Notes under the pieces: generated by a model
The model's database searches: none
What the model was told of the DNA's origin: nothing
What the model saw: the letters and a program-made list of their open reading frames with translations, nothing else
Source: Microbacterium sp. HD4P20
GTDB taxonomy: Bacteria; Actinomycetota; Actinomycetes; Actinomycetales; Microbacteriaceae
Length of the DNA: 64,000 nt
Assembly (NCBI RefSeq): GCF_019449275.2
Contig: NZ_JAHZQZ020000019.1
Location: 62,001 to 126,000, forward strand
Reading direction: 5' to 3'
Program-made: the position numbers and the translations under genes
In this document: positions 36,668 to 44,716 of the stretch, piece by piece
How the letters are laid out: every line of letters starts with the position of its first letter
Numbering within the stretch: position 1 is the stretch's first letter

Positions 36668-37149
36668 CCACCGCCGAGCTCCTCGATGCCTCGCGCGGCC
36701 GCCTCGGCGACGCGCCGCGCGAAGCGCTGGGCGAACTCGTCACGCCGCGCCGCGTGCTCGGCATCTCGCGTGCAGCGCGCATCGTGCGCCGGGGGTCGGC
36801 GTGGCACCTGGGTGTGCTGCTGCTCACCGACGATGCCGTGCTCGCGACCGGCGATGTCATCCGCGCTCGGCAGGAGGCCCGCCGCGGATACGCCGCCGAA
36901 TCGCAGCGACAGCGCGCTGAGCTGGCCGCCGCGGCACGCCGGGGCGGGTTCGACGAGGGCGAAGTCGTGCACATCGGATGGCGGATGCTGGATGCCGCGG
37001 CCGTCGATCGGGGCGGGCGAACGGGCCCCTTGGCCCTGATCGACGGCGTGCCGAGCGTGCGGTGGAGCGCGGCCGGCGGGTACACGCCCCTTGCTTCGTA
37101 TCTCGACGAGCGGGTCGCACTGCTGCTCGAGCCACCGGCCGGTGCGTGA
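36664..37149 (+). CDS. conserved hypothetical protein coupled to antiporter
   Basis: 161 residues, starting at a GTG that overlaps the antiporter stop. It has no signal peptide or membrane helix. RRVLGISRAARIVRRGSAWH and LLLTDDAVLATGDVIRAR suggest a mixed alpha/beta fold binding something basic. The sequence looks like a conserved actinobacterial hypothetical protein, but I cannot name a family. Translational coupling hints at a link with ion homeostasis, which is weak inference. Confidence 0.65.
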   Translation: MTTAELLDASRGRLGDAPREALGELVTPRRVLGISRAARIVRRGSAWHLGVLLLTDDAVLATGDVIRARQEARRGYAAESQRQRAELAAAARRGGFDEGEVVHIGWRMLDAAAVDRGGRTGPLALIDGVPSVRWSAAGGYTPLASYLDERVALLLEPPAGA

Positions 37150-37213
37150 GCGGGCGTCGATAGGGGCCGCGCGCCGCGATGTCAACCAGGTGCCGCCGGT
37201 TCGCGGCCGACCC

Positions 37214-37219
37214 TAACGT
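37214..37219 (+). promoter_or_regulatory. -10-like box before TspO-like gene
   Basis: TAACGT ends 6 nt before the ATG at 37226, with only G residues between. Confidence 0.4.
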
Positions 37220-37225
37220 GGGGGG

Positions 37226-38026
37226 ATGCCGGCAACCAGAGGTCTCGTCCGTCAGATCGCCGTGATCAGCGCCTTCTGCTTCATGATCGTCGCCGCCATG
37301 GTGGGCACCGGGCTGTTCGGCGGCACGCCCGTGCAGGACCTCCAAGACGGGGCGCTCGACGCCGACGGCTCGTATCTCGCGCCGGCGAGCGCGGCTTTCT
37401 CGATCTGGACCGTCATCTACGTGGGCCTGTTCGCCTACACGGTGTGGCAGGCGCTTCCGAGCCAGCGCGACCGGGACCGGCAGCGTGCGCTCGGCTGGCT
37501 GATCGCCGGCACGATGGTGCTCAACGGGCTGTGGCTGGTCACGGCGCAGTTCGCGACGCTGCCGCTCACCGTGCTCGCGATCGTCGTACTCCTGGCGCTG
37601 CTCGGCGTGACGTTCCAGCGTGCGGTTGCGGTCCCCGGACGAGGCGTCGTGGACGCGCTGCTGATCGACGGCGTCACGGGCCTGCACCTCGGCTGGGTGG
37701 CGCTCGCGACGGTCGCGAACACCGCGGCCTGGCTCACCCGAACCGTTCCGGAATCCTGGGGCGAAGCCGCATCGGCGTGGGGGATCGCGGTGCTCGTCGT
37801 GGTGGCGCTCATCGGCGTCGCTGTCTCGTGGGCGAGTGGCTGGAGGATCGCCCCCGCCCTCGCGATGGCATGGGGCCTCGCGTGGATCGGGATCGGACGG
37901 CTGGTGTTCGAGCCGGCGAGCGCAGCGATCGGGGTGACGGCGCTGGTCGCGGCCGGCGTCGTGCTGCTGGTGTCGCTGGTCGGCATGGTGCTGCGCAGGT
38001 CCGATGAGGTGCGCAACGCCGAGTGA
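37226..38026 (+). CDS. TspO/MBR-like membrane protein
   Basis: 266 residues with seven or eight membrane helices. The Trp-containing helices and the pattern APASAAFSIWTVIYVGLFAY followed by a polar loop resemble tryptophan-rich sensory proteins of the TspO type, though this protein is longer than the 160-residue core. Function in this family varies (tetrapyrrole or stress response). The last seven codons (DEVRNAE) are encoded by the first unit of a 19-bp tandem repeat and the stop codon falls in the second unit, so the C-terminus is set by the repeat. Confidence 0.7.
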   Translation: MPATRGLVRQIAVISAFCFMIVAAMVGTGLFGGTPVQDLQDGALDADGSYLAPASAAFSIWTVIYVGLFAYTVWQALPSQRDRDRQRALGWLIAGTMVLNGLWLVTAQFATLPLTVLAIVVLLALLGVTFQRAVAVPGRGVVDALLIDGVTGLHLGWVALATVANTAAWLTRTVPESWGEAASAWGIAVLVVVALIGVAVSWASGWRIAPALAMAWGLAWIGIGRLVFEPASAAIGVTALVAAGVVLLVSLVGMVLRRSDEVRNAE

Positions 38027-38080
38027 GGTGCGCAACGCCGAGTGAGGTGCGCAACGCCGAGTGAGGTGCGCAACGCCGAG
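38005..38080 (+). repeat. 19-bp tandem repeat, four exact units
   Basis: TGAGGTGCGCAACGCCGAG occurs four times without change (38005, 38024, 38043, 38062) and a fifth copy starts and diverges. Each unit starts with TGA, so a stop codon recurs every 19 nt. It overlaps the end of the TspO-like gene. Confidence 0.95.
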
Positions 38081-38098
38081 TGAGGCGTCGCCGGCCGC

Positions 38099-38170
38099 GG
38101 CCGGGCTCAGTTGCCGCGGCCGGGCTCAGTCGGCCGCGGCCGGGCTCAGTCGGCTGGGCCGGGCTCAGTC
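38099..38170 (-). repeat. 19-20-bp tandem repeat, four units
   Basis: GCCGGGCTCAGT recurs at a 19-20-nt period, with CCGGGCTCAG starting at 38101, 38120, 38140 and 38159. The unit includes TCA (TGA on the minus strand), and the amidotransferase stop codon at 38165 is one of these. The array therefore overlaps the 3' end of the convergent gene. Confidence 0.9.
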
Positions 38171-38914
38171 GGCTGCGGGCCGAAAGCGGCGTGCGAAAGC
38201 ACGGAGGAGACGGGCGGGCTCGGTGAGCGACGCGCCGAGCACCCGTGCGGCGATCTCGTCGTAGGCGCTGGCTTCGAAGTACCCGTCGTCGCGGTAGACG
38301 GCCATGCGTTCGGTGAACGCCTGGGTGGTCGGCTCGGGATGGAACTGCGTCGCGTACAGCCGGTCGCCGACCACGTACGCCTGCACGGGGCAGGCCCGGT
38401 TCGTCGCGAGCTGGATCGCGCCGGTCGGCATCGCCTCGGTGCCCTCCTTGTGAGCGGTCAGCGCGGTGAACCGGTTCGCGATGCCGCCGAAGACAGGATC
38501 GGCGGCGGCGGCTGCCGTGAGCTCGATCGTGACCGGGCCGGTGTCTTCGGGGAACGCCCGGCTGACGCGCCCGCCGAGCAGCCGTGTCACGATCCCGATG
38601 CCGTAGCAGGTGAACAGCGCCGCCGGCCCATCGCCCTCGGCCGTGCGCGCGGCGATGCGCTCGAGGTCGGACTCCAGTCGTCGCTGGGGGTCGGTCTTGG
38701 TCGATTCGGGATCGGCGACGTTGAACGGGCTGCCGCCGATCACGAATCCGCTGAAGCGGTCGAACACGTCCGGCGGCAGCGGGTCGCGCACGAGGTCATG
38801 TCGCTGCAGCTCGCCCTCACCCACGCGCATCGCCGACCGGAACGATTCGTACTCCGCGGCTGCTGCGCCCTGCTGCGGCCGCACGCACACGTAGAGCAGC
38901 GGCGCAGTGGTCAT
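38165..38914 (-). CDS. class I glutamine amidotransferase-like protein
   Basis: 249 residues from the ATG at 38914; the upstream frame is open but is not part of the family. The nucleophile is Cys103 in LFTCYGIGI and the His-Glu pair is in QFHPEPT, matching GMP-synthase-like amidotransferase domains without a synthetase partner. Such proteins act on gamma-glutamyl compounds or serve as amidotransferase subunits. GFVIGGSPFNV is the usual early motif. A perfect TACAAT box 6 nt before the ATG implies a leaderless transcript. It is divergent from the sigma-factor cassette. Confidence 0.87.
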   Translation of the reverse strand: MTTAPLLYVCVRPQQGAAAAEYESFRSAMRVGEGELQRHDLVRDPLPPDVFDRFSGFVIGGSPFNVADPESTKTDPQRRLESDLERIAARTAEGDGPAALFTCYGIGIVTRLLGGRVSRAFPEDTGPVTIELTAAAAADPVFGGIANRFTALTAHKEGTEAMPTGAIQLATNRACPVQAYVVGDRLYATQFHPEPTTQAFTERMAVYRDDGYFEASAYDEIAARVLGASLTEPARLLRAFARRFRPAAD

Positions 38915-38920
38915 CCTGGA

Positions 38921-38926
38921 ATTGTA
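38921..38926 (-). promoter_or_regulatory. -10 box TACAAT of amidotransferase gene
   Basis: TACAAT on the minus strand ends 6 nt before the ATG at 38914. It is the closest match to the sigma-70 -10 consensus among the start-proximal boxes in the window. Confidence 0.55.
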
Positions 38927-38957
38927 TGCCGGACCGGTGAGGCTGCATCCGACAGCC

Positions 38958-38984
38958 GAGACGCTGGGTAATGCCCACCGTCTC
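38958..38984. promoter_or_regulatory. inverted repeat in divergent promoter region
   Basis: GAGACGCTGGG and CCCACCGTCTC are complementary at 10 of 11 positions around TAATG. It lies midway between the amidotransferase and sigma-factor starts, so it may be an operator controlling one or both. Confidence 0.45.
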
Positions 38985-39075
38985 GCGATCGGACGGTGTC
39001 TCACGAATGCTCTCGGGACTGGATGTATCAAGCGCGCACTACCGCTCTCCTTCAGGTGTGGACACAATGGGCGCT

Positions 39076-39744
39076 ATGACGCATGCGAGCGCCGAAGCCG
39101 GGCCTCCGCTGCCCGACGACCCGCGCGACGCGTCCGCGGCGCGTGCGGAGGCAGCGGCAGGCGCCGACCCCGTCGAGCCGGCCGAGCCGAGGTGGGAGCG
39201 CGCCGCCGCGCTGTTCGTGCGGTGGCGCGAGGGTGACAGTCGCGCGATGGACGACCTGGTGCGGCTCATGACACCGACCCTGTGGCACGTCGTGCGCGCG
39301 TACGGACTCGACCATGCCCTCGCGCAGGACGTCGTGCAGACGACGTGGCTCACGCTGGTGCGCCGGCATGCGAGCGTCCAGGACGACCGGGCGATCTCGG
39401 GGTGGCTCACCATGTGCGCGCGCCGCGAGGCATGGCGGGTGAGCCGGCAGCAGCGGCGCGCCGACCCGACCGAGGTCGAGTCGCTCGAGCCCCATCTGCC
39501 CGTTCACGAATCCGCCGAGCAGACCGCGGTCGCAGACGACGAGACCCGTCGCCTATGGGACGCGGTCGCCACGCTCAACGAACGATGCCAGCGTCTGCTG
39601 CGGATCGTCGCGTTCGATGACCGCCCCGACTATGCACGCATCGCGCAGGACCTCGCGATGCCGGTCGGTTCGATCGGGCCGACACGCCAGCGCTGTCTCT
39701 CGAAGCTCCGCGCCGTCCTCCAGGGCGCGGGGGAGGAGGGGTGA
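39076..39744 (+). CDS. ECF-type sigma-70 factor
   Basis: 222 residues from the ATG at 39076; an ATG at 39067 is also possible. The later one is preferred because CACAAT lies 7 nt before it, in the same layout as other leaderless genes nearby. After an acidic, Ala-rich N-terminus of about 40 residues come sigma region 2 (LVRLMTPTLWHVVRAYGLD, then DVVQTTWLTLVRRH) and region 4 (YARIAQDLAMPVGSIGPTRQ). It would direct RNA polymerase to a small regulon, probably including this cassette. The next gene overlaps by GTGA. No classical anti-sigma membrane protein is seen, so control is probably cytoplasmic. Confidence 0.9.
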   Translation: MTHASAEAGPPLPDDPRDASAARAEAAAGADPVEPAEPRWERAAALFVRWREGDSRAMDDLVRLMTPTLWHVVRAYGLDHALAQDVVQTTWLTLVRRHASVQDDRAISGWLTMCARREAWRVSRQQRRADPTEVESLEPHLPVHESAEQTAVADDETRRLWDAVATLNERCQRLLRIVAFDDRPDYARIAQDLAMPVGSIGPTRQRCLSKLRAVLQGAGEEG

Positions 39745-40223
39745 GGATGGAGACCGACCAGAACGCGGACTTCGCCGCCGACGCGGCGCTCTTCGCGCGC
39801 ATGCGGCGCATGTGGGAGGAGGTCGACCCCGCGCCCGCTGACCTCGTCGATCGCATGGTCGCCGCCGTCGCGGTCGAGGACCTCTCGCGGGAGTATGCGC
39901 TGCTCACGATGGTCGAGGCATCCCTCGCCGCCGTCCGTGGCGAGAGCGACACGGCGACCCTGCAGTTCAGCGACGGTGAGACCAGCGTGCTGCTCCACGT
40001 GACGGCCACGGAGGACGGCGGACGCCGCGTCGACGGATGGGTGGATGCCGCGGTCCTCGCCATCCGCCTCGTGCAGGGCGAGCGCGAATGGCCGGCAGAT
40101 CCGGGTGCGCATGGCCGCTTCGCCTTCGACGAGGTCACGCCCGGCATGGCGCGGCTGCGCCTCGTGGTGCGCGCCGCCGACGGCACCCTGCACGACTTCC
40201 AGACCCCGCAGTTCGAAGTATAG
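39741..40223 (+). CDS. 160-residue protein, possible sigma partner
   Basis: The GTG start overlaps the sigma stop (GTGA). The N-terminal half is helical, with WEEVDPAPADLVDRMVAAVA resembling the opening of small anti-sigma-like proteins. The second half (about 70-160) looks like a beta-sandwich (TATLQFSDGETSVLLHVTAT) ending HDFQTPQFEV. There is no membrane segment and there are no cysteines for a zinc anti-sigma site. Coupling to the sigma gene suggests it binds the sigma factor or links it to the protease pair downstream. I recognise no named family. Confidence 0.7.
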   Translation: MRMETDQNADFAADAALFARMRRMWEEVDPAPADLVDRMVAAVAVEDLSREYALLTMVEASLAAVRGESDTATLQFSDGETSVLLHVTATEDGGRRVDGWVDAAVLAIRLVQGEREWPADPGAHGRFAFDEVTPGMARLRLVVRAADGTLHDFQTPQFEV

Positions 40224-40280
40224 GAATCCGGATGCTGCGGCCTGGGGGCCGGGGTGTCCGCTGTCTGACGAGGAGAACAG

Positions 40281-41942
40281 ATGTCTGACCTGCCCCCTGG
40301 CGAGTCACCGCGACGAGACCGGAACGACCGGATGTCCTGGCGGGAGCGTCTCGACGCCCAAGTGCCCACGGGCGTCCCGCTCGACACGAGTGTTGAGCCG
40401 GAGGCGGGCATCGCGGCATATCCGACGATGTACTTCCCGCGCCGCGTGCTCATCGACATCACCAAGGTGGATCCGTTGCTGCCGGTGCTGGAAGCCGCGG
40501 CTGCGGAGTTCGGATGGGGTCTCGCGCCCGAGACCGCCGCCGGCGAGGCGAGCGATTCGGCGGGGCTGCGCAGCGCGGGCGCCGAGCGACGGGCGGACCG
40601 AGCTCCTGCAGCCGCACAGCGCGTCAGGATCTTCCCGAACCCCCAGCGCGAGCGAGACGACGAGCCCGTTCCTCCCGTGGACGCGTGGCGACTGCTGCAG
40701 CGCGCGCGACTTCGCACCCGGCGCGACCTGTCCGGCGTTGGTCTGGACCATGTCATGTCGACCGACGGCCTCAACCCCTACACGTCAACCAATCCGTACA
40801 CGACCACCAACCCGTACACGACCACGAACCCGTACACGACAACCAATCCCTACACCTCGACGAATGCGCCCGGTCCTGACGCCTACGCTCGTCCGGGAAC
40901 GGGCGGCCGGCAGGTCGTGCACTACGTCGGTCCCGCACCCGAGCGCCGACTGCCATTGGGCAAGGGCAGACGTCCCGTGGTCGCCGTCTTCGACACAGGT
41001 TGCGGCGTGCACCCGTGGCTCGATGACTCGATCGTCGACCGGCGCGATGCCCAGGGGAACAAGATCCCCTCCGGGGCGTGGGACCCCACCGACCCGGAGG
41101 GATCCGGTGACGTCTCCGGCCCCCTGGACGGCTTTCTCGATGCCGCGTCCGGCCACGGCACGTTCATCGCAGGGATCGTGCGGCAGGTCTGTCCGGAAGC
41201 CGATCTGGTGACCTTCCGGATCGCCGACAGCCAGGGCACGGTACTGGAAAGCGACTTCCTCGATTCCCTCGATGTGCTTCTTGAACTGCTGGCCACGCCG
41301 GTGGAGAAGGGCGGCCTCCTCGTCGATGTGCTCAACCTGTCGCTCGGCTTCTTCCACGAGACGCCCGAGGACGGGCTGTTCGAGCAGGCGCTGAGTGACC
41401 GGCTCGTGGCGCTGCGGCGGCTCGGGTGCGCGATCGTGTGCTCCTCCGGCAACGCCGCGACCGACCGGCCGTCCTTCCCGGCCGCTCTCTGGGCATGGGA
41501 GGATGCCGAGTTCAGCGTGGAAGATCCTCAGCAGGAGGCGGCACCGCACGTCTCGGTCGGGGCGCTGAACCCGAACGGCACCGTGGCGCTGTTCAGCAAC
41601 ATCGGCCGATGGGTACGCGCCTACGCGCCTGGCGTGGGTGTGCTCAGCGCATCGCCGCCCTTCCGGGGAGGCGTGCAGCCCGGTACCCGGCAGCACGCCG
41701 GTCGTCTCCGCCGTGAGACCATCGATCCCGACGACTTCAGCGGTGGGTATGCGGTATGGAGCGGAACCTCATTCGCCGCCCCGTACGTTGCGGGCAAGCT
41801 CGCCGCCGGCATCGCCGGACAGCTCATGGACGGCTCGCTGACTGCGACCGACGAACGATGGGCCGCTCTGCACAAGACGCTCACCGACCTCGAACCGGAG
41901 TTGGCCCGCCTTCGCGATGATCGGCCGGTCGACGAGCCATGA
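40281..41942 (+). CDS. cytoplasmic subtilase (S8 serine protease) with NPYTTT repeats
   Basis: 553 residues from an ATG with GAGGAG upstream. The S8 triad is complete: Asp238 (VAVFDTGCGVH), His292 (ASGHGTFIAG) and Ser497 (SGTSFAAP). There is no signal peptide and no standard I9 propeptide. The first 160 residues include a small alpha/beta segment (RRVLIDITKVDPLLPVLEAA) that may play a propeptide-like role. Residues 165-194 are five NPYT(S/T)T hexapeptides, a flexible linker that could be a cleavage or docking site. The gene sits between the sigma-linked small protein and the TPR-CHAT gene, which suggests a two-protease cascade in the cytoplasm. Substrate and trigger are unknown. Confidence 0.88.
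   Translation: MSDLPPGESPRRDRNDRMSWRERLDAQVPTGVPLDTSVEPEAGIAAYPTMYFPRRVLIDITKVDPLLPVLEAAAAEFGWGLAPETAAGEASDSAGLRSAGAERRADRAPAAAQRVRIFPNPQRERDDEPVPPVDAWRLLQRARLRTRRDLSGVGLDHVMSTDGLNPYTSTNPYTTTNPYTTTNPYTTTNPYTSTNAPGPDAYARPGTGGRQVVHYVGPAPERRLPLGKGRRPVVAVFDTGCGVHPWLDDSIVDRRDAQGNKIPSGAWDPTDPEGSGDVSGPLDGFLDAASGHGTFIAGIVRQVCPEADLVTFRIADSQGTVLESDFLDSLDVLLELLATPVEKGGLLVDVLNLSLGFFHETPEDGLFEQALSDRLVALRRLGCAIVCSSGNAATDRPSFPAALWAWEDAEFSVEDPQQEAAPHVSVGALNPNGTVALFSNIGRWVRAYAPGVGVLSASPPFRGGVQPGTRQHAGRLRRETIDPDDFSGGYAVWSGTSFAAPYVAGKLAAGIAGQLMDGSLTATDERWAALHKTLTDLEPELARLRDDRPVDEP
40773..40862 (+). repeat. 18-nt tandem repeat coding NPYTTT
   Basis: Five 18-nt units encode NPYTST, NPYTTT (three times) and NPYTST. 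The units differ at synonymous sites (AAC/AAT, CCC/CCG, ACG/ACC/ACA), so the protein sequence seems maintained by selection and not only by recent slippage. Confidence 0.9.
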
Positions 41943-41967
41943 CCCGAAGGGGCCCGCTCTCGCGCCC

Positions 41968-41998
41968 GCTTCGCCAAGACACGTCTGCTTCGCCAAGA
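41968..41998 (+). repeat. 12-nt direct repeat before the CHAT gene
   Basis: GCTTCGCCAAGA occurs at 41968-41979 and 41987-41998, 19 nt apart and just before the GTG at 42006. It may be a paired regulator site or a duplication. Confidence 0.6.
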
Positions 41999-42005
41999 TA
42001 GGAGC

Positions 42006-44495
42006 GTGACGAGTGCTGCAGAGGAGCTGCACCGCGCTGCCGTCGAGCTGAGCGTCGTCGGCAGGTACGCCGCGGCGCGTCGCACACTGGCGCGCGCGGC
42101 GGCCGTCGCCACGGAAGACGAAGCGGACGTTCGGGCGCGGATCCTCGGGACGTCGGCGTATGTGCAGCACCGGACCGGGGATCCAGCAGCAGCCGAGCGC
42201 ACCTGCCGCGATGCGCTGGCGATGCCGGGCCTGACACCTCACACGGTCGCGATCCTGGCCGGTCAGATGGGTGTGATCTCGCTGCATGGTGGTCGGCTGG
42301 AGGATGCGGTGACATGGCTGAGTCGCGCCATCGCCGACCTGGCGGACGATCGCCCGGCGGCTGCCCGCAACTTGCTGAATCGAAGTGTGGCGCTCATGCA
42401 GCTTGGCCGCCTGCGCGAAGCCGACGCTGACCTCGAGGCAGCGGCGGCCACGTTCGCGAGTCTGGGCATGACGATGGACGAGGCGCAGGCGCGACACAAC
42501 GTGGGATACGTCGCGCTCTTGTCCGGCGACCTCGTCCGCGCTCTGGAATCAATGCTCGCCGCGCGCCCGGACGCCGCGGCATCCCCGGTCGCGACGGCGA
42601 TCGGAGATCTCGACCGCGCCGAGGTCCTACGGGACGCCGGTCTCCCGCGCGAGGCCGAGCGGACGCTGGCGCATGTGGCGCACGTGTTCGGCACATACCG
42701 GATGCGCCAGTCGCGCGCCGAGGCGGAGTTCCAGTTGGCCCGCTCGCTGCTCTCCCATGACGCGGACCGCGCCCGCACCGTCGCCGCGGCAGCGGCGCGG
42801 CGGTTTCGGGCCCTCGGCAATGACGCGTGGGCGGCGCGCGCCGAGGGGATCCGGTTGCGCGCAGCCCTCGCGGGCGAGGTCGGGTCGCGTGGGTCGCCTC
42901 CGCCGGCGCGGCGCCTCACGCGTGCAAGCCGTGCCGCCGTCGCTGCCTCAGTCGAACAACTCGTCCGGCACGGCTTCCAGAACGAAGCGGCGTCACTCAG
43001 GCTCACTGCCGCGCTCGCCGATGCCCGGACGGGTGGGCTGGTTCCGGGTGTGTTGCGGATACCGAAGCGGGCCTCGATGGAGGTGCAGTTGCTGACCCAC
43101 GAGGTCCGCGCGGCTCGGGCGAGCAGGAACGGCCGGCCGACGCAGGTCCGGGCCAACATCGCACGCGGACTGGACACTCTGGCCGAATGGCAGCGCTCGT
43201 TCGGAAGCCTCGATCTGCAGACATCCGTGGCGATGCACGGAGCGAGCCTGATGTTCGCGGGACTGAGGTCCGCGCTCGCCAGCGGTCGTCCGGACGTCGT
43301 TTTCGAGTGGTCTGAGCGGGCACGCCAGTTGAGCCAGCAGGTCGCGCCTCTTCGCCCGCCGCCCGATCCCGAGATGGCGGCGGAACTCGCGCAACTGCGA
43401 ATGCTGCGAGCGGAAAACGCCGACAGGGGAGGTGACTGGCTCTCAGACCCCCGGGCAGCGGCGTTGCGGGAGCGCGCGCGCGAACGACAGTGGACGGCCG
43501 TCCGGTCGGGAGCCGCCTACGACCGGATCTCTCTCACCGAATTGCAGGAAGGCCTCGAAGACGGCACGGCCTTCGTGACCTACGTGTTCACCGGCGTCGA
43601 GATGGCAGCACTCGTTGTCACGTCGGACCGCACTGCGGTGCACCGGTTGCGACCGTGGGCGGACATCCAGCGCCTTCTGAGCGGCCTGCGCGCCGACCTC
43701 GACGTGTCGGCTTCGATACGTTCCGGTCCCGTGGCTTCAGTGGTGCGCGCCGCGCTCGAAGAGCGGATGTCGGCGCTCTCTTCGGCGCTCCTCGCAGACG
43801 TGCTGTCGTCGACTGATGCCCGGAGAGTCGCCCTCACCATCCCGGGCATTCTCAGCGGAGTCCCGTGGGCCATGCTCCCTGCTCTCCGGGATCGCGTCCT
43901 GACGGTCGCGGTCTCGGCGACTCAATGGCAGCACAGACGCCACGGCACCGGAGCCGACCGACCGACCGCGGGTTTCGCCGTAGGGCCGCGGGTGGCGCGG
44001 GGCGCTGAGGAGACCGCTGTCGCATCGCACGCCTGGCACGCCGCGCGCACGCTCTCCGGGGCGACGGCCACCGTGGACGCGCTCGTCGCGATGGGCTCCG
44101 AAGTCGACGTGCTCCACATCGCCGCGCACGGCCGCCACGCGGCGGACAATCCGATGTTCTCGGGCCTGGAGCTCTCCGACGGGACGCTGTTCGGCTATGA
44201 CATCGACCTCATCGACAAAGTTCCTGACACCATCATCCTCTCTGCCTGCGAAGGAGGACGCTCGTCCGTGCGATGGGGCGAGGAAGCGATCGGGATGACG
44301 CGCATCTGGCTGCACGCCGGCACACGAAGCGTTGTGGCAGCACCGGTCATCGTCGCGGACGACGACGCGTGCGAGCTGCTCGGGGCGATGCACGAGCGCC
44401 TCGCGGCAGGGGCATCACCGTCCGAAGCTTTGGCTGCGGCATCCGAGCGCACCGGCATCGTCGCGCCGTTCCAAGTGCACGGCGCGGGCTTCTGA
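42006..44495 (+). CDS. TPR-CHAT caspase-like protease
   Basis: 829 residues from a GTG with AGGAGC immediately upstream. Residues about 1-420 are Ala/Arg-rich helical repeats of TPR type (for example YAAARRTLARAAAVATEDEA). The C-terminal CHAT domain, about 560-829, has the caspase-like dyad His708 (LHIAAHGRH) and Cys748 (ILSACEGGRSS) and ends with PFQVHGAGF. CHAT proteases are clan CD peptidases found in separase-like and conflict-related proteins, including the TPR-CHAT partner of type III-E CRISPR effectors; no Cas genes are present here. In this cassette it is likely activated through its TPR array and may act on or with the subtilase encoded 63 nt upstream. Confidence 0.88.
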   Translation: MTSAAEELHRAAVELSVVGRYAAARRTLARAAAVATEDEADVRARILGTSAYVQHRTGDPAAAERTCRDALAMPGLTPHTVAILAGQMGVISLHGGRLEDAVTWLSRAIADLADDRPAAARNLLNRSVALMQLGRLREADADLEAAAATFASLGMTMDEAQARHNVGYVALLSGDLVRALESMLAARPDAAASPVATAIGDLDRAEVLRDAGLPREAERTLAHVAHVFGTYRMRQSRAEAEFQLARSLLSHDADRARTVAAAAARRFRALGNDAWAARAEGIRLRAALAGEVGSRGSPPPARRLTRASRAAVAASVEQLVRHGFQNEAASLRLTAALADARTGGLVPGVLRIPKRASMEVQLLTHEVRAARASRNGRPTQVRANIARGLDTLAEWQRSFGSLDLQTSVAMHGASLMFAGLRSALASGRPDVVFEWSERARQLSQQVAPLRPPPDPEMAAELAQLRMLRAENADRGGDWLSDPRAAALRERARERQWTAVRSGAAYDRISLTELQEGLEDGTAFVTYVFTGVEMAALVVTSDRTAVHRLRPWADIQRLLSGLRADLDVSASIRSGPVASVVRAALEERMSALSSALLADVLSSTDARRVALTIPGILSGVPWAMLPALRDRVLTVAVSATQWQHRRHGTGADRPTAGFAVGPRVARGAEETAVASHAWHAARTLSGATATVDALVAMGSEVDVLHIAAHGRHAADNPMFSGLELSDGTLFGYDIDLIDKVPDTIILSACEGGRSSVRWGEEAIGMTRIWLHAGTRSVVAAPVIVADDDACELLGAMHERLAAGASPSEALAAASERTGIVAPFQVHGAGF

Positions 44496-44716
44496 GCGGG
44501 TCGCGAAGAATTCCGGCAACGATGTATCAGCGCCGCAGCTCGCGACTCCAGGTGATCGGAGCTGCTCGTCGCAGTCCGGCACCTGGGGGCGCCGGATGCT
44601 GGGAGCGTGAGACCCGCCCGGGGATGCGTCTGGGGCGCACGGTCTTGCGAGCGGATTCCACGGGGGATGTCGTACGACCCGGGTCGGCGGCATCCCCCGC
44701 ACACCCTGCCGCGGGT

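Noticed and set aside
38005..38170. Tandem arrays considered as a CRISPR
   Set aside because: Units are 19-20 bp with no unique spacers between them, and no cas genes are present in the window.
42006..44495. TPR-CHAT protein as part of a type III-E CRISPR (Craspase) system
   Set aside because: No gRAMP/Cas7-11, cas1/2 or CRISPR array is present; only the protease family is shared.
44496..44716. Possible small gene or RNA between the CHAT and LysR-like genes
   Set aside because: No frame with a ribosome-binding site, no strong hairpin and no recognisable RNA structure was found in this 221-bp convergent gap.
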